Below, piece after piece: positions 1 through 8,910 of a stretch of 64,000 nucleotides of DNA. Below the pieces are notes generated by a model. It made no database searches. It was not told the origin of the DNA and worked only from the letters and a program-made list of their open reading frames with translations. This DNA is from Arenibacter sp041392165 (GTDB taxonomy: Bacteria > Bacteroidota > Bacteroidia > Flavobacteriales > Flavobacteriaceae). The stretch lies in NCBI GenBank assembly GCA_041392165.1, contig JAWKMN010000005.1:62001-126000 (forward strand), given 5' to 3'. The stretch's first letter is position 1, and each line of letters begins with the position of its first letter. The position numbers and the translations under genes are program-made.

Positions 1-632
1 TAAGAGACCCAGAAAGTATAGGCAGTGCCATTTCGAAGCTTATGGCGAAGGAGGGTAGGTTGGATGTTCTGGTAAACAATGCCGGTATTGGAATAGCGGG
101 ACCCATAGAGGAAACTCCGCACAGTGAAATTTTGAAGGCATTCGACACCAATTTTAACGGTCCCATACACATGTGCAAGGCGGTTTTGCCACATATGAGG
201 AACCAGAAAAAGGGTTTGATCATCAATATTACGTCCATTGCGGGCTATATGGGTTTGCCATATAGGGGATTGTACTCGGCCAGTAAGGGTGCCTTGGAGC
301 TGGTTACGGAAGCCCTGAGAATGGAGGTCCAAGGATTTGGGGTAGACATAACGAATTTGGCTCCTGGAGATTTTGCAACCAATATAGCCTCTGGCCGTTA
401 CCACGCACCAATCTTGGAAGACTCGCCCTATAAAGTGCCTTATGGGAACACTTTGAAAATGATGAACGAGCATGTAGATAAAGGTAAAGACCCCCTATTG
501 GTGGCGCATATGGTCCATAAAATAATAAACACAAAAAAGCCAAAGGTACACTATAAGGTAGGTGAGTTTATGCAAAAGTTCTCATTGGTCCTAAAAAAAT
601 ATTACCGGACAAAGTGTATGAGAAACTCTTGA
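1..632 (+). CDS. SDR family oxidoreductase, 5'-partial, 3' frameshift
   Basis: Short-chain dehydrogenase/reductase, an NAD(P)-dependent oxidoreductase whose substrate cannot be told. The reading frame is open to the left edge, so the start and the Gly-rich cofactor motif lie outside the window. Visible are NNAGIG (structural Asn-Asn-Ala-Gly), the upstream catalytic Ser in NITSIAG and the Tyr-x-x-x-Lys pair in YSASKGA. The frame ends at 630-632 with a tail (YYRTKCMRNS) that does not look like the family. One extra A in the A7 run at 593-599 would restore a tail ILPDKVYEKLLMNHYKL ending with TAA at 650-652. That strongly suggests a one-base deletion, real or a sequencing error. Confidence is high for the family and moderate for the frameshift being biological. 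Confidence 0.88.
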   Translation, partial: RDPESIGSAISKLMAKEGRLDVLVNNAGIGIAGPIEETPHSEILKAFDTNFNGPIHMCKAVLPHMRNQKKGLIINITSIAGYMGLPYRGLYSASKGALELVTEALRMEVQGFGVDITNLAPGDFATNIASGRYHAPILEDSPYKVPYGNTLKMMNEHVDKGKDPLLVAHMVHKIINTKKPKVHYKVGEFMQKFSLVLKKYYRTKCMRNS

Positions 633-657
633 TGAACCATTATAAATTGTAATTTTG
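629..657 (+). promoter_or_regulatory. Promoter of the transaldolase gene
   Basis: TTG at 629-631, an 18-nt spacer and TAATTTTG at 650-657 match the Bacteroidetes consensus TTG-N17-23-TAnnTTTG exactly. Transcription would begin near 664, about 60 nt before the ATG at 725. The promoter overlaps the end of the SDR gene. Confidence 0.65.
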
Positions 658-724
658 CAGGACTAAAAGAGCGACCTATAAGAAGGCCATATCTTTCAAA
701 TTAATAATTTTAAAAGCAATAAAC

Positions 725-1378
725 ATGAAGTTCTTTATTGACACCGCTAATCTAGCACAGATAAAAGAAGCCCAGGAATTAGGAGTATTGGATGGGGTAA
801 CCACAAATCCTTCCCTAATGGCCAAAGAGGGCATTACCGGAAGAAACAATATTCTAAAACACTATGTGGATATCTGTAATATTGTGGACGGTGATGTATC
901 CGCCGAGGTAATTTCCACCGATTTAAAAGGGATGATCAAAGAGGGGGAAGAACTGGCCGAATTGCATGAGCAAATCGTAGTTAAAGTGCCTATGATAAAG
1001 GACGGTGTTAAGGCTATTAAATATTTTGCCGATAAAGGAATAAGGACCAATTGTACTTTGGTGTTCTCCTGCGGACAGGCTTTGTTGGCCGCTAAAGCCG
1101 GTGCGGCTTATGTTTCCCCGTTTATTGGTAGATTGGACGATATTTCTACCGATGGTCTAAACCTGATCTCCGAGATTAGGCACATATATGATAATTATGA
1201 GTTCGAAACCGAAATATTGGCAGCTTCCGTAAGGCATACCATGCATGTGATTGATTGCGCCAAAATTGGAGCCGATGTCATGACCGGACCTTTGTCGGCC
1301 ATTGAAGGCCTTTTAAAACATCCTTTGACGGATAGTGGTTTGGCTAAATTTTTGGAAGACTACCAGAAAGGGAACTAG
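725..1378 (+). CDS. fsa: Fructose-6-phosphate aldolase / transaldolase-like protein
   Basis: Small class I aldolase of the TalC/FSA group (217 aa; the family is about 215-220). It transfers or cleaves a dihydroxyacetone unit in sugar-phosphate metabolism in the cytoplasm. The start MKFFIDTAN, the GVTTNPSL loop (about residues 24-31) and the Schiff-base lysine K87 in VVKVPM are all present. The N-terminal Asp of FIDTAN is the conserved barrel acid. Bacteroidetes genomes usually annotate this as transaldolase, and sequence alone does not separate the two activities. It has its own promoter and is followed by a strong bidirectional hairpin, so it is probably monocistronic. Confidence 0.93.
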   Translation: MKFFIDTANLAQIKEAQELGVLDGVTTNPSLMAKEGITGRNNILKHYVDICNIVDGDVSAEVISTDLKGMIKEGEELAELHEQIVVKVPMIKDGVKAIKYFADKGIRTNCTLVFSCGQALLAAKAGAAYVSPFIGRLDDISTDGLNLISEIRHIYDNYEFETEILAASVRHTMHVIDCAKIGADVMTGPLSAIEGLLKHPLTDSGLAKFLEDYQKGN

Positions 1379-1401
1379 TTTTTTGCCAAAATTTTAAATA
1401 G

Positions 1402-1440
1402 AATAAAGCCTCTTGCGCCCATAGCATAAGAGGCTTTATT
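1402..1440. terminator. Bidirectional hairpin terminator after the transaldolase gene
   Basis: Perfect 13-bp arms, AATAAAGCCTCTT at 1402-1414 and AAGAGGCTTTATT at 1428-1440, with a 13-nt loop. A/T-rich stem ends give U-rich flanks on both strands. It sits 24 nt after the stop of the plus-strand gene and downstream of the convergent lipoprotein gene. Confidence 0.8.
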
Positions 1441-1574
1441 AGTTTTATATGGCAATCCATTTATTGGTTATTGGGCCAGAATAGTTGAAATGAAAACGGG
1501 AATTTTTTACTCGATAATCGAGATTTAAATGCTCCAATGCTTGTGTCGAAATTAAACTTGAATCTTTTTTCAAT

Positions 1575-1596
1575 GCCTCGTGGGCTTGCCCCGAGG
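1575..1596. repeat. Dispersed palindromic repeat, family 1 (GCTTGCCCCGAGG type)
   Basis: CCTCG-T-GGGC, loop TT, GCCCCGAGG: a 9-bp stem with one bulge. Related copies or fragments occur at 60792-60812, 60901-60922 and 61565-61584, all intergenic. It lies beyond the 3' end of the lipoprotein gene. A 69-codon minus-strand frame across it (1461-1670) is not credited as a gene. Confidence 0.55.
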
Positions 1597-1644
1597 TAGT
1601 TTACTCCTATTAGGATGTGGGGCCGGCCATTAAAGAGAATTTCC

Positions 1645-3033
1645 TTAAAAGCTATTGTAAAGATCGGCAAATGCGTTTACAATACGGCCGTCTTTGGTTA
1701 TAATACCCTTATTGAGGCCACCTATCACAAGGGTGTTTTTTAAATTTTCAAAATCATCGGTGCGGAATTGTTTGTCCATATCCAATTGATTGGCGCTTAG
1801 TAAGGACTGCCATCTTAATGCATCCGTATTGCAATTAATTCCTATAAAAGTATATTCCGGTCTGTTTTCCGATAGTTGTGCCACGCGCGTAAGTATATTC
1901 TTGAAGTTGGATCTCTGGGTTCCGGACCAAAAATAAAATACGGTGTTTTTCTCCTTTTCGGCAATTTCCTGTAGGGTGACCAAAGTTCCATCTGTGTTGT
2001 AAACAGAAATATTGGGCAATTTATTATTGGGCTGTAGATTGCTTACGCCTTGGTAAATGGACTCTATTTCGGCACTGTGACTATTGTTTCCTGAAAATCT
2101 GTGAAAGTCGTTAATAAAAATTCTATTGTTTTCATCCGTATCATGGACACTTATTAAATAGTCCATAGCAACATTCCGGAATAAATTGTCCCTAAGGTTT
2201 TTTTCGATGACCAGACTATCTATAAGTTTTAACTTGTGCAGGTTAAAATGTAATTTATTCTTGACGATGTCATTGTGCGCATCGTTACATTTGGAATAAC
2301 AGCCCATATAGGATAAATTATTAAAATGGGTCTTCATAAAATTGTAGTAGTACCTATGATAGGTAAGATTCTTGTTGTTGTAGTCGAGCGTCTTTCTATA
2401 GTCGTAAAAGTGGTTGGGGAGCTCTTGGATATTGTCCTTTCCTGTCTTTCTTCTGTTCCAGAATGGGTATTTTTCCTTATAGATATAATAATTGTAATCG
2501 ATACTTGCCCTAGCTATTTCCGCCGCCTTATCGGAAAGGGTACCGTCCATTATCAGGTTGTTAAGTGCGGTTACTTTAATGGTTTTTAGGGAATCCAATA
2601 TATGGGAAAATTTCTCTGGATCCAGTTGGGAATAAGAATAGACTTTGGCCGGCTCCGATTCCGTACTTAAAAAGAATTCAACAAGGAAATTATTTATTTC
2701 TTCGCCCCTCCCGGAAAATATCAATGATTCGTCAAAATCCTCAGTATTTAGTCGGATCATCAAACTATCTCCTTTTTCGAGATACACGTACTGCAATTCC
2801 GGACTATGGTCAAAATGATATAAACCTTCTACAACAGTATCCAATTGAATACTGAATCTATTATGGTTATCCAGCTTGGCAGAATCTATTGCAATATCAT
2901 CTTTAAATAGAACCACATATTGGCTTGTGGGATTTACAATTTCGCCAGCAAAGAATGCACCGGGGGATTTTTTTTCTATCGTACCGCAACCAACCAGTGC
3001 AATAAGAAAAGAATATAGTAAAGGTTTATTCAT
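1645..3033 (-). CDS. Thioredoxin-fold lipoprotein without redox cysteines
   Basis: Protein of 462 aa with a lipoprotein signal (lipobox ending LVGC, Cys16), so it is periplasmic or outer-membrane anchored. Residues about 25-110 resemble the DUF4369-type beta domain that precedes TlpA-like thioredoxins in Bacteroidetes. The middle is helical and Tyr-rich. The C-terminal 120 residues look like a TlpA/AhpC thioredoxin fold (NTVFYFWSGTQ, later FIGINCNTD and LVIGGLNKGIITKDGRIV). Where CxxC would sit the sequence is SGTQRSNF, so no thiol-disulfide activity is expected. A binding or assembly role is possible but not shown. A perfect -7 box lies 26 nt upstream. Confidence is good for fold and location, low for function. 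Confidence 0.72.
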   Translation of the reverse strand: MNKPLLYSFLIALVGCGTIEKKSPGAFFAGEIVNPTSQYVVLFKDDIAIDSAKLDNHNRFSIQLDTVVEGLYHFDHSPELQYVYLEKGDSLMIRLNTEDFDESLIFSGRGEEINNFLVEFFLSTESEPAKVYSYSQLDPEKFSHILDSLKTIKVTALNNLIMDGTLSDKAAEIARASIDYNYYIYKEKYPFWNRRKTGKDNIQELPNHFYDYRKTLDYNNKNLTYHRYYYNFMKTHFNNLSYMGCYSKCNDAHNDIVKNKLHFNLHKLKLIDSLVIEKNLRDNLFRNVAMDYLISVHDTDENNRIFINDFHRFSGNNSHSAEIESIYQGVSNLQPNNKLPNISVYNTDGTLVTLQEIAEKEKNTVFYFWSGTQRSNFKNILTRVAQLSENRPEYTFIGINCNTDALRWQSLLSANQLDMDKQFRTDDFENLKNTLVIGGLNKGIITKDGRIVNAFADLYNSF

Positions 3034-3058
3034 ATGAGAATAGCTACTTTATAGTGAA

Positions 3059-3066
3059 CAAATCTA
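3059..3066 (-). promoter_or_regulatory. -7 promoter box of the thioredoxin-fold lipoprotein
   Basis: TAGATTTG on the minus strand matches TAnnTTTG exactly and lies 26 nt before the ATG. No TTG lies at the expected distance upstream. Confidence 0.45.
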
Positions 3067-3152
3067 ATAAACTCAAGGGATACAGGCTGTTAATTGTGAG
3101 TTAAATCTTATGGGCCTACGTTAAAACGACCCCTAAAGGCATTGTAATATAG

Positions 3153-3184
3153 TTGCTTTAACGGGTTAATTTTTGTTATTTTTG
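3153..3184 (+). promoter_or_regulatory. Promoter of the ABC-F gene
   Basis: TTG at 3153-3155, a 21-nt spacer and TATTTTTG at 3177-3184 match the Bacteroidetes consensus. The start codon follows at 3207, giving a leader of roughly 15-17 nt. Confidence 0.65.
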
Positions 3185-3206
3185 CACAAAATTTAAAACG
3201 TTATAT

Positions 3207-4835
3207 ATGCTGTCAGTGTCAAATTTATCTGTGCAATTCGGGAAAAGGGTTCTTTTTGATGAAGTAAACGTGTCCTTTACACAAGGTAATTGTTATGGTG
3301 TTATTGGCGCCAATGGAGCGGGAAAGTCTACCTTTTTACGAATTCTATCGGGACAAGTAGAACCTACATCGGGTCGTGTCCACTTGGAACCGGGCAAAAG
3401 GATGTCTATCCTGGAACAGAATCATAATGCCTATGACGAATATACTGTTTTGGAGAGTGTAGTAATGGGCAATAAGCCATTGTTCAAGATAAAAAATGAG
3501 ATAGATGCCCTATATGCCGACTACAGTGACGAGAATGCGGATAGGATAGGGGAGTTGCAGGTGCAATTTGAGGAAATGAACGGTTGGAATGCCGATAGCG
3601 ATGCCGCCGCCTTATTGTCCAACTTGGGGATTACAGAGGAGTTTCATTATACCGTAATGGGCGACTTGGATTCCAAACTGAAGGTTAGGGTGCTTTTGGC
3701 CCAGGCATTATTTGGCAATCCGGATGTATTGATTATGGATGAGCCTACTAACGATTTGGATTATGAAACCATAAATTGGTTGGAGAATTTCCTGGCCGAC
3801 TATGAGAATACGGTTATTGTAGTTTCGCACGATAGGCACTTTTTGGATTCGGTCTGTACCCATATTGGCGATATTGATTTCGGAAAAATGAACCTGTATT
3901 CCGGCAACTATACCTTCTGGTACGAGAGCAGCCAATTGGCGGCCAGACAAAGGGCCCAACAGAACAAAAAATCCGAGGAAAAGGCCAAGGAACTGCAGGA
4001 GTTTATCCAACGGTTCAGTGCCAACGTGGCAAAGAGCAAACAGGCTACTTCCAGAAAGAAGATGTTGTCCAAGTTGAAAATTGAGGATATAAAACCTTCT
4101 AGCAGGCGTTACCCCGCCATTATTTTTGATAGGGAAAGGGAGGCTGGAGATCAAATATTGAACGTTGAAAAATTGTCCGCTTTAACCGAAGAGGGGGAAA
4201 TTTTGTTTCAGGATGTCAACATTAATCTGGCCAAGGGGGATAAAGTGGCCATAATCTCTAGGGATTCTAGGGCCACAACGGCATTTTACGAGATTATAAA
4301 CGGCAACAGAAAGGCGGATAGTGGTTCCTTTCAGTGGGGAGTCACTACCAACCAATCCTACCTGCCTGCGGATAATGCCTCCTTCTTTACCGAAGATATC
4401 AACTTGGTAGATTGGTTAAGGCAATGGGCCAAAACGGAAGAAGAAAGGGAAGAAGTAAATATTAGGGGCTTTTTGGGGAAAATGTTGTTCAGCGGTGAGG
4501 AAGCTTTGAAGAAATGTACAGTTTTGTCAGGAGGGGAAAAGGTACGCTGTATGTTGAGTAGAATGATGCTCATGAGGGCCAATGTAGTTATGTTGGACGA
4601 ACCTACCAATCACTTGGATCTGGAAAGTATAACCACTTTCAATAATTCCCTAAAGAATTTTAAAGGTACCGTTCTCTTTACGACCCATGACCACGAATTT
4701 GCTGAAACGGTGGCGAATAGGGTAATAGAATTAACTCCAAAAGGTAATATGGATAGGTATTTGACCTTTGATGAGTATATGTCCGATAAGAGTATAAAGG
4801 AGCAGCGAAACAAAATGTACGAGGTTCCGGTATAG
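3207..4835 (+). CDS. ABC-F family ATPase, YbiT-like, asymmetric ATP sites
   Basis: Soluble protein of 542 aa with two nucleotide-binding domains and no membrane segments, as in ribosome-associated ABC-F factors. NBD1 has a canonical Walker A (GANGAGKST) and Walker B (VLIMDEPTNDLD), but its signature is DLDSKLKVR instead of LSGGQ. NBD2 has a canonical signature (LSGGEKVR) and Walker B (VVMLDEPTNHLD), but its Walker A region reads ISRDSRATT and lacks GxxGxGKS/T. A charged helical linker (about 235-300) joins them. In the sandwich dimer, one site has both good halves and the other has both degenerate halves. Length and linker fit the YbiT branch. The ribosomal role is inferred from the family. 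Confidence 0.9.
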   Translation: MLSVSNLSVQFGKRVLFDEVNVSFTQGNCYGVIGANGAGKSTFLRILSGQVEPTSGRVHLEPGKRMSILEQNHNAYDEYTVLESVVMGNKPLFKIKNEIDALYADYSDENADRIGELQVQFEEMNGWNADSDAAALLSNLGITEEFHYTVMGDLDSKLKVRVLLAQALFGNPDVLIMDEPTNDLDYETINWLENFLADYENTVIVVSHDRHFLDSVCTHIGDIDFGKMNLYSGNYTFWYESSQLAARQRAQQNKKSEEKAKELQEFIQRFSANVAKSKQATSRKKMLSKLKIEDIKPSSRRYPAIIFDREREAGDQILNVEKLSALTEEGEILFQDVNINLAKGDKVAIISRDSRATTAFYEIINGNRKADSGSFQWGVTTNQSYLPADNASFFTEDINLVDWLRQWAKTEEEREEVNIRGFLGKMLFSGEEALKKCTVLSGGEKVRCMLSRMMLMRANVVMLDEPTNHLDLESITTFNNSLKNFKGTVLFTTHDHEFAETVANRVIELTPKGNMDRYLTFDEYMSDKSIKEQRNKMYEVPV

Positions 4836-4947
4836 TTTTGCAAGACCCAATTCCTGTCATGGGCCAAAAGCCTAAGCTATATGTTATAGGCCATGGATGA
4901 AAGACTAAAAACTGTTTTTTTGCTTACTGCTTACCGCCCACCATGCA

Positions 4948-5691
4948 TTAGGCTTTTAGATATTTGGAATTCCAGATGGCAGGATTAAAATTTTTGCCTA
5001 AAGCAAAGCCATAAAACAGTACTATAGAGGCAAGGCATTTGAATATAAAAAGGAAAATTAACCAAAATTGAAAGCTGGAATTTTCTTTAGAGAACAGGCC
5101 GTTGGGAACCAAAAGGGTCATAACATAACTAATGCCTACTACCAGGGCTATTAAATTTGCCAGATTTTTAAAAGGCCACATCAATATTTTTCGCAACGGA
5201 TGCAGATCATGTCCCCATTTATGTATCAAATAATAATGATCATTGCCGATCGGTGCAAATAAAATGGGGTCGTCCCTGTCTTTCAATTTGAAAAGTTTGG
5301 AGGGGGCAAGTATCTTAAATCCCTTTAGTTCCAGTTCGTGTTCTTTTTCCAGTTTTTTGATTTTGTTGATCGCCTCCTCCGGTATCTCACCTTTAAAATA
5401 ATGCGAATCCAAAAAGCGCAACCTATAATCGACCGCTATTTTCTTTATATGGCGAAGATGGTAAATTTCGGTAGTTGCCAATAGATCAAAATTAAAGTCA
5501 TAGGAAATTAATTCGGACTTGTTTTTAAGATTGGCCCCAATTCTATTCCGGTCATGGCCCTCTTTGGTTAAAAGACGGTAAACCTCATGTATCAAATTAT
5601 CCGCAGATTTGTCCTTTTGTTTCGTTAGAATAAGCCTTTCCTGAATATTGGTTCTTTTCAACAACATTTTACATTCTTTTATAGCACCCAT
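4948..5691 (-). CDS. Uncharacterised protein with two C-terminal membrane helices
   Basis: Protein of 247 aa that I do not recognise. The first 165 residues are soluble, charged and helical (KQKDKSADNLIHEVYRLLTK, later EEAINKIKKLEKEHELELKG). A short segment DDPILFAPIGNDHYYLIHKW is followed by two hydrophobic stretches at about 175-195 and 208-232. The topology suggests a cytoplasmic domain anchored by a hairpin. It stands alone between a plus-strand ABC-F gene (convergent) and a plus-strand fasciclin gene (divergent), so it is probably monocistronic. M8 could be an alternative start. Confidence 0.7.
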   Translation of the reverse strand: MGAIKECKMLLKRTNIQERLILTKQKDKSADNLIHEVYRLLTKEGHDRNRIGANLKNKSELISYDFNFDLLATTEIYHLRHIKKIAVDYRLRFLDSHYFKGEIPEEAINKIKKLEKEHELELKGFKILAPSKLFKLKDRDDPILFAPIGNDHYYLIHKWGHDLHPLRKILMWPFKNLANLIALVVGISYVMTLLVPNGLFSKENSSFQFWLIFLFIFKCLASIVLFYGFALGKNFNPAIWNSKYLKA

Positions 5692-5852
5692 TATAAAATT
5701 AAGAAATTAAGGTTTTCCAATTTGGTTTAGGACGTTAAAAAATTAAAATGGGCTGTGAAACTTACTGATAATGTGGTGTAAATGGCAATATTCCTATATT
5801 TAAAATTAGTTGATAACTTTTTTTAGAACAGTAAACGGATTATTGTATATTG

Positions 5853-5876
5853 TCGATGAATTTAACCGTTCATCGA
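5853..5876. promoter_or_regulatory. Inverted repeat upstream of the fasciclin gene
   Basis: TCGATGAA at 5853-5860 and TTCATCGA at 5869-5876 with an 8-nt spacer, ending 30 nt before the ATG at 5907. Position and symmetry fit an operator or a 5'-leader hairpin. Nothing identifies a binding protein. Confidence 0.35.
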
Positions 5877-5906
5877 TGATTTTATTATAATTTCCAAGTC
5901 CAACCA

Positions 5907-6473
5907 ATGAAAAGCTATTTGTCCATTAGTGCAATTTTATTTTTGGTAACCTCCCTAGGTTATGGACAAACTTCTTTCATTGAAAATAATATTTTACAAA
6001 AGGAAAGTTCCATTATAGAAAGTGCTGCCGATTCCGGATATCACTATACCTTGTTGGAAGTCGTAAAGGCAGCCAATTTGGAGAAAATATTGGATGAGGA
6101 TGGCCCTTTTACTGTTTTTGCGCCTTCGGATATGGCTTTCCAAAGGCTCTCCAAGGTAAACTTGAGGGAATTGTTGTTGCCGGAAAATAAGCAGGAACTT
6201 TTTTCGCTTTTGACCTACCATATTGTTGCCGGCAACATAACGGCCTCAAAAATTTTAAAGGCATTGTGCAACGGAAATGGAAAAGCAAGTTTTACGACCG
6301 TTCAAGGCGATAAAATTTATGCCTCTATGGACGGATTGGATATTGTACTCGAGGACAAGGCCGGGAACAAGGCCAGGATAACCAGTGCAGATGCCAGTCA
6401 ATCCAATGGGATTATCCATGAGATAGACAGTGTTATCCTGCCCAATGTGCTTATAGCGACAAACCTACCTTAA
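5907..6473 (+). CDS. Secreted fasciclin (FAS1) domain protein
   Basis: Protein of 188 aa with a signal peptide (about 1-20, ending SLGYGQ) and one FAS1 domain. Family hallmarks are the N-terminal FTVFAPSDMAF motif, the YHIV segment after a helical stretch, and the C-terminal NGIIHEIDSVILP block. FAS1 domains are extracellular adhesion modules and in Bacteroidetes often stand alone as secreted surface proteins. The ligand cannot be read from sequence. The 3' end overlaps the convergent pheT gene by 9 nt (6465-6473), so the two transcripts share antisense ends. Confidence 0.9.
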   Translation: MKSYLSISAILFLVTSLGYGQTSFIENNILQKESSIIESAADSGYHYTLLEVVKAANLEKILDEDGPFTVFAPSDMAFQRLSKVNLRELLLPENKQELFSLLTYHIVAGNITASKILKALCNGNGKASFTTVQGDKIYASMDGLDIVLEDKAGNKARITSADASQSNGIIHEIDSVILPNVLIATNLP

Positions 6474-8891
6474 TTCAGCTCCTAATTCGCTTTTATAGCG
6501 CTGCAAAAGCTTATTCATTATCCTATCTATCTGCTTGTCCGTCAAAGTACCGTTTTCATCCTGCAAGGTGTAGCTTACTGCATAAGACTTTTTGCCTTCG
6601 GGCAAATTCTTGCCATTGTACACATCAAATAGGTTTACCTTGGTCAAAAATTTCCGTTCCGTCTCCAGGGCGATATCATAAATTTGCTTAAAACTCACCT
6701 GCTCGTCCACCAATAGGGCATAGTCCCTTTTTACTTCAGGATATTTTGGAATGTCTTTGTAGATTATTTTGTTGTTCACAATGGCTTCCAAAATATAATC
6801 CCAATCAAAATCCGCAAATAGCACTTCTTCCTTAATGTCAAATTCCTTTAAAATGGATTTCTTGACTACCCCGATATTCACCATTGGCTTATTGGCCAGC
6901 AACAGGGAAATTCCCTCCGAAAACGTATCGTTTGAAGTAGGAAGGGGAATAAGTTGGACAAGTCCCAGCCTATTCAGAAGGTTTTCCACAATGGCTTTAA
7001 GGTAGAAGAAATCTACCTTTTTGGGAGGAGTGGTCCAGTTATCTTCCAATCTGTTCCCGGTAATAATGATACTCAGATGCTTTTTTTCCTCTCTCTTGGT
7101 CGGATACTGATGATAGGTCTTTCCGAATTCGAATATTTTAAGGTGGTGCATCTGTCTATTACTGTTGTGTGCAATGGCCTCTAGACCAGAAAACAGCATG
7201 GATTGCCGCATCACCGATAAATCGGCACTAAGGGGATTTAACATGGCAATGGTATGCTCTTCCTTAATATCCTTAGATAATTTATTATAGGCATGGGAAG
7301 TTAGGCTATTGGCCAAAATCTCATTAAATCCGTTTGAAGCTAAATAATTTCCTATTATGTTTTGAATCTTATAATCCTCAAATTTGGAAGTAGGGGCAAT
7401 GGAAGCATTCAGTTTTTCTTTGAACTCAATATTGTTATAACCAAAAACACGAAGAATTTCCTCAATTACATCGACTTCTCTTTGAACATCAACACGATAA
7501 AATGGAATTGATAATCCGAGACCGGATTCCGTTACATTTTTAACCTTAATATCCAATGATGCAAGAATGGATTTAATGGTATCCTTGGGTATTTCCTGAC
7601 CTATCAACTTATTTATTTTATCGAAGGTCAAAAACACGTGGTAGTCATCCTTTTTTTTAGGATAAATATCCACTATGTCCGAGGTGATATCACCTCCTGC
7701 AATTTCGTGTATGAGCAATGCGGCCCGTTTGAGGCAATATTCTACATTATCTATATCTATTCCCCTTTCAAAACGAAAGGAAGCATCTGTGTTTATGCCA
7801 TGCCTTTTGGCAGTTTTACGTATGGAGACCGGGTTAAAGAAGGCGCTTTCCAAAAATATGCTACTGGTACTTTCCGTAACCCCGGAATTTTGCCCGCCAA
7901 GCACTCCGGCTATACAAAGGGGTTTCTCGGTATCGCAGATCATTAGATCCTCGTCGCTCAATGTACGGTCAACACCGTCCAAAGTGGTAAAATGGGTTCC
8001 TTTGGGAACTGTTTTGACCACTATCTTGTTTCCTTTTATTTTTGCCGCATCAAAGGCGTGCAGAGGTTGTCCCAATTCGTGCAATACATAATTGGTAGCG
8101 TCCACCACATTGTTCTTCGGGGCGATCCCGATGGCCCTTAATCTGTTTTTAAGCCAGTCTGGCGAGGGTTGTACAATTAGATTACTAATGGTAATTCCAC
8201 AATATCTTGGTGCCAGTTCGCTTTTAATTACTTCGGCATCAATTTTTAACGATCGGTTTACAATGTTGAAGTTACTTACTGGGGGAGTAATCAGTTCTTT
8301 ATGGATATCCCTTTGTTTGAATCCGGCCTTTAGATCCCTGGCAACTCCAAAATGGCTCATGGCATCGGCCCTATTTGGGGTTAGCCCGATCTCGAACACC
8401 TCGTCCAGTTCCACTTCAAAAACTTCGCTACAGGGGGTGCCCACTTTTAAGCCATTGGGCAGTACCATAATTCCATCGTGGTCTTCTCCCAATCCAAGTT
8501 CATCTTCGGCACAGATCATACCATGGCTTTCCTGTCCACGAATTTTTCCTTTCTTTATCGTCCAGGCTTCCCCTTCCGCTGAATAAAGGGTTGTTCCTAT
8601 AGTGGCCACGGCAACTTTTTGCCCAGCCTCAACGTTGGGAGCGCCGCAGACAATTTGCAATGGAGCCTCAAGACCAATATCTACGGTGGTCAGTTTTAAT
8701 TTATCCGCGTTGGGGTGCTTTACACAGCTTAACACTTCGCCTACTACAATTCCCTTCAATCCTCCTTTGACCGATTCAAAAGGGGAAATACCTTCAACCT
8801 CCAGGCCCAAGTCGGTTAATAATTCCGCTGTTCTGTTGGAATCCCAGTCAATTTTTAAGAACTGTTTCAACCAGTTGTAAGATATTTTCAT
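6465..8891 (-). CDS. pheT: Phenylalanyl-tRNA synthetase beta subunit
   Basis: Protein of 808 aa, the usual length. It pairs with PheS in the alpha2-beta2 enzyme that charges tRNA-Phe. The start MKISYNWLKQF is typical. Visible domains are the OB/EMAP-like tRNA-binding domain (about 40-150, with HPNADKLKL), the B3/B4 editing region (about 210-370, with RFERGIDI and SGVTESTSSIFLESA), the B5 domain (about 400-470), the core catalytic-like module (about 480-690, ending in the KIFEFGK segment and beyond) and the C-terminal anticodon-binding FDX-ACB domain (about 715-808, PEVKRDYALLVD). pheS is not adjacent, as is common in this group. A good promoter lies upstream. Confidence 0.97.
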   Translation of the reverse strand: MKISYNWLKQFLKIDWDSNRTAELLTDLGLEVEGISPFESVKGGLKGIVVGEVLSCVKHPNADKLKLTTVDIGLEAPLQIVCGAPNVEAGQKVAVATIGTTLYSAEGEAWTIKKGKIRGQESHGMICAEDELGLGEDHDGIMVLPNGLKVGTPCSEVFEVELDEVFEIGLTPNRADAMSHFGVARDLKAGFKQRDIHKELITPPVSNFNIVNRSLKIDAEVIKSELAPRYCGITISNLIVQPSPDWLKNRLRAIGIAPKNNVVDATNYVLHELGQPLHAFDAAKIKGNKIVVKTVPKGTHFTTLDGVDRTLSDEDLMICDTEKPLCIAGVLGGQNSGVTESTSSIFLESAFFNPVSIRKTAKRHGINTDASFRFERGIDIDNVEYCLKRAALLIHEIAGGDITSDIVDIYPKKKDDYHVFLTFDKINKLIGQEIPKDTIKSILASLDIKVKNVTESGLGLSIPFYRVDVQREVDVIEEILRVFGYNNIEFKEKLNASIAPTSKFEDYKIQNIIGNYLASNGFNEILANSLTSHAYNKLSKDIKEEHTIAMLNPLSADLSVMRQSMLFSGLEAIAHNSNRQMHHLKIFEFGKTYHQYPTKREEKKHLSIIITGNRLEDNWTTPPKKVDFFYLKAIVENLLNRLGLVQLIPLPTSNDTFSEGISLLLANKPMVNIGVVKKSILKEFDIKEEVLFADFDWDYILEAIVNNKIIYKDIPKYPEVKRDYALLVDEQVSFKQIYDIALETERKFLTKVNLFDVYNGKNLPEGKKSYAVSYTLQDENGTLTDKQIDRIMNKLLQRYKSELGAELR

Positions 8892-8910
8892 CGAGCTTTT
8901 TTAAAGACCT

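Noticed and set aside
1461..1670. 69-codon minus-strand frame
   Set aside because: It spans a dispersed palindromic repeat, lacks domain features and overlaps the 3' end of the lipoprotein gene.
4866..4957. 10-bp inverted repeat AAAAGCCTAA/TTAGGCTTTT
   Set aside because: The arms are 72 nt apart and one covers a stop codon; pairing in RNA is unlikely to matter.
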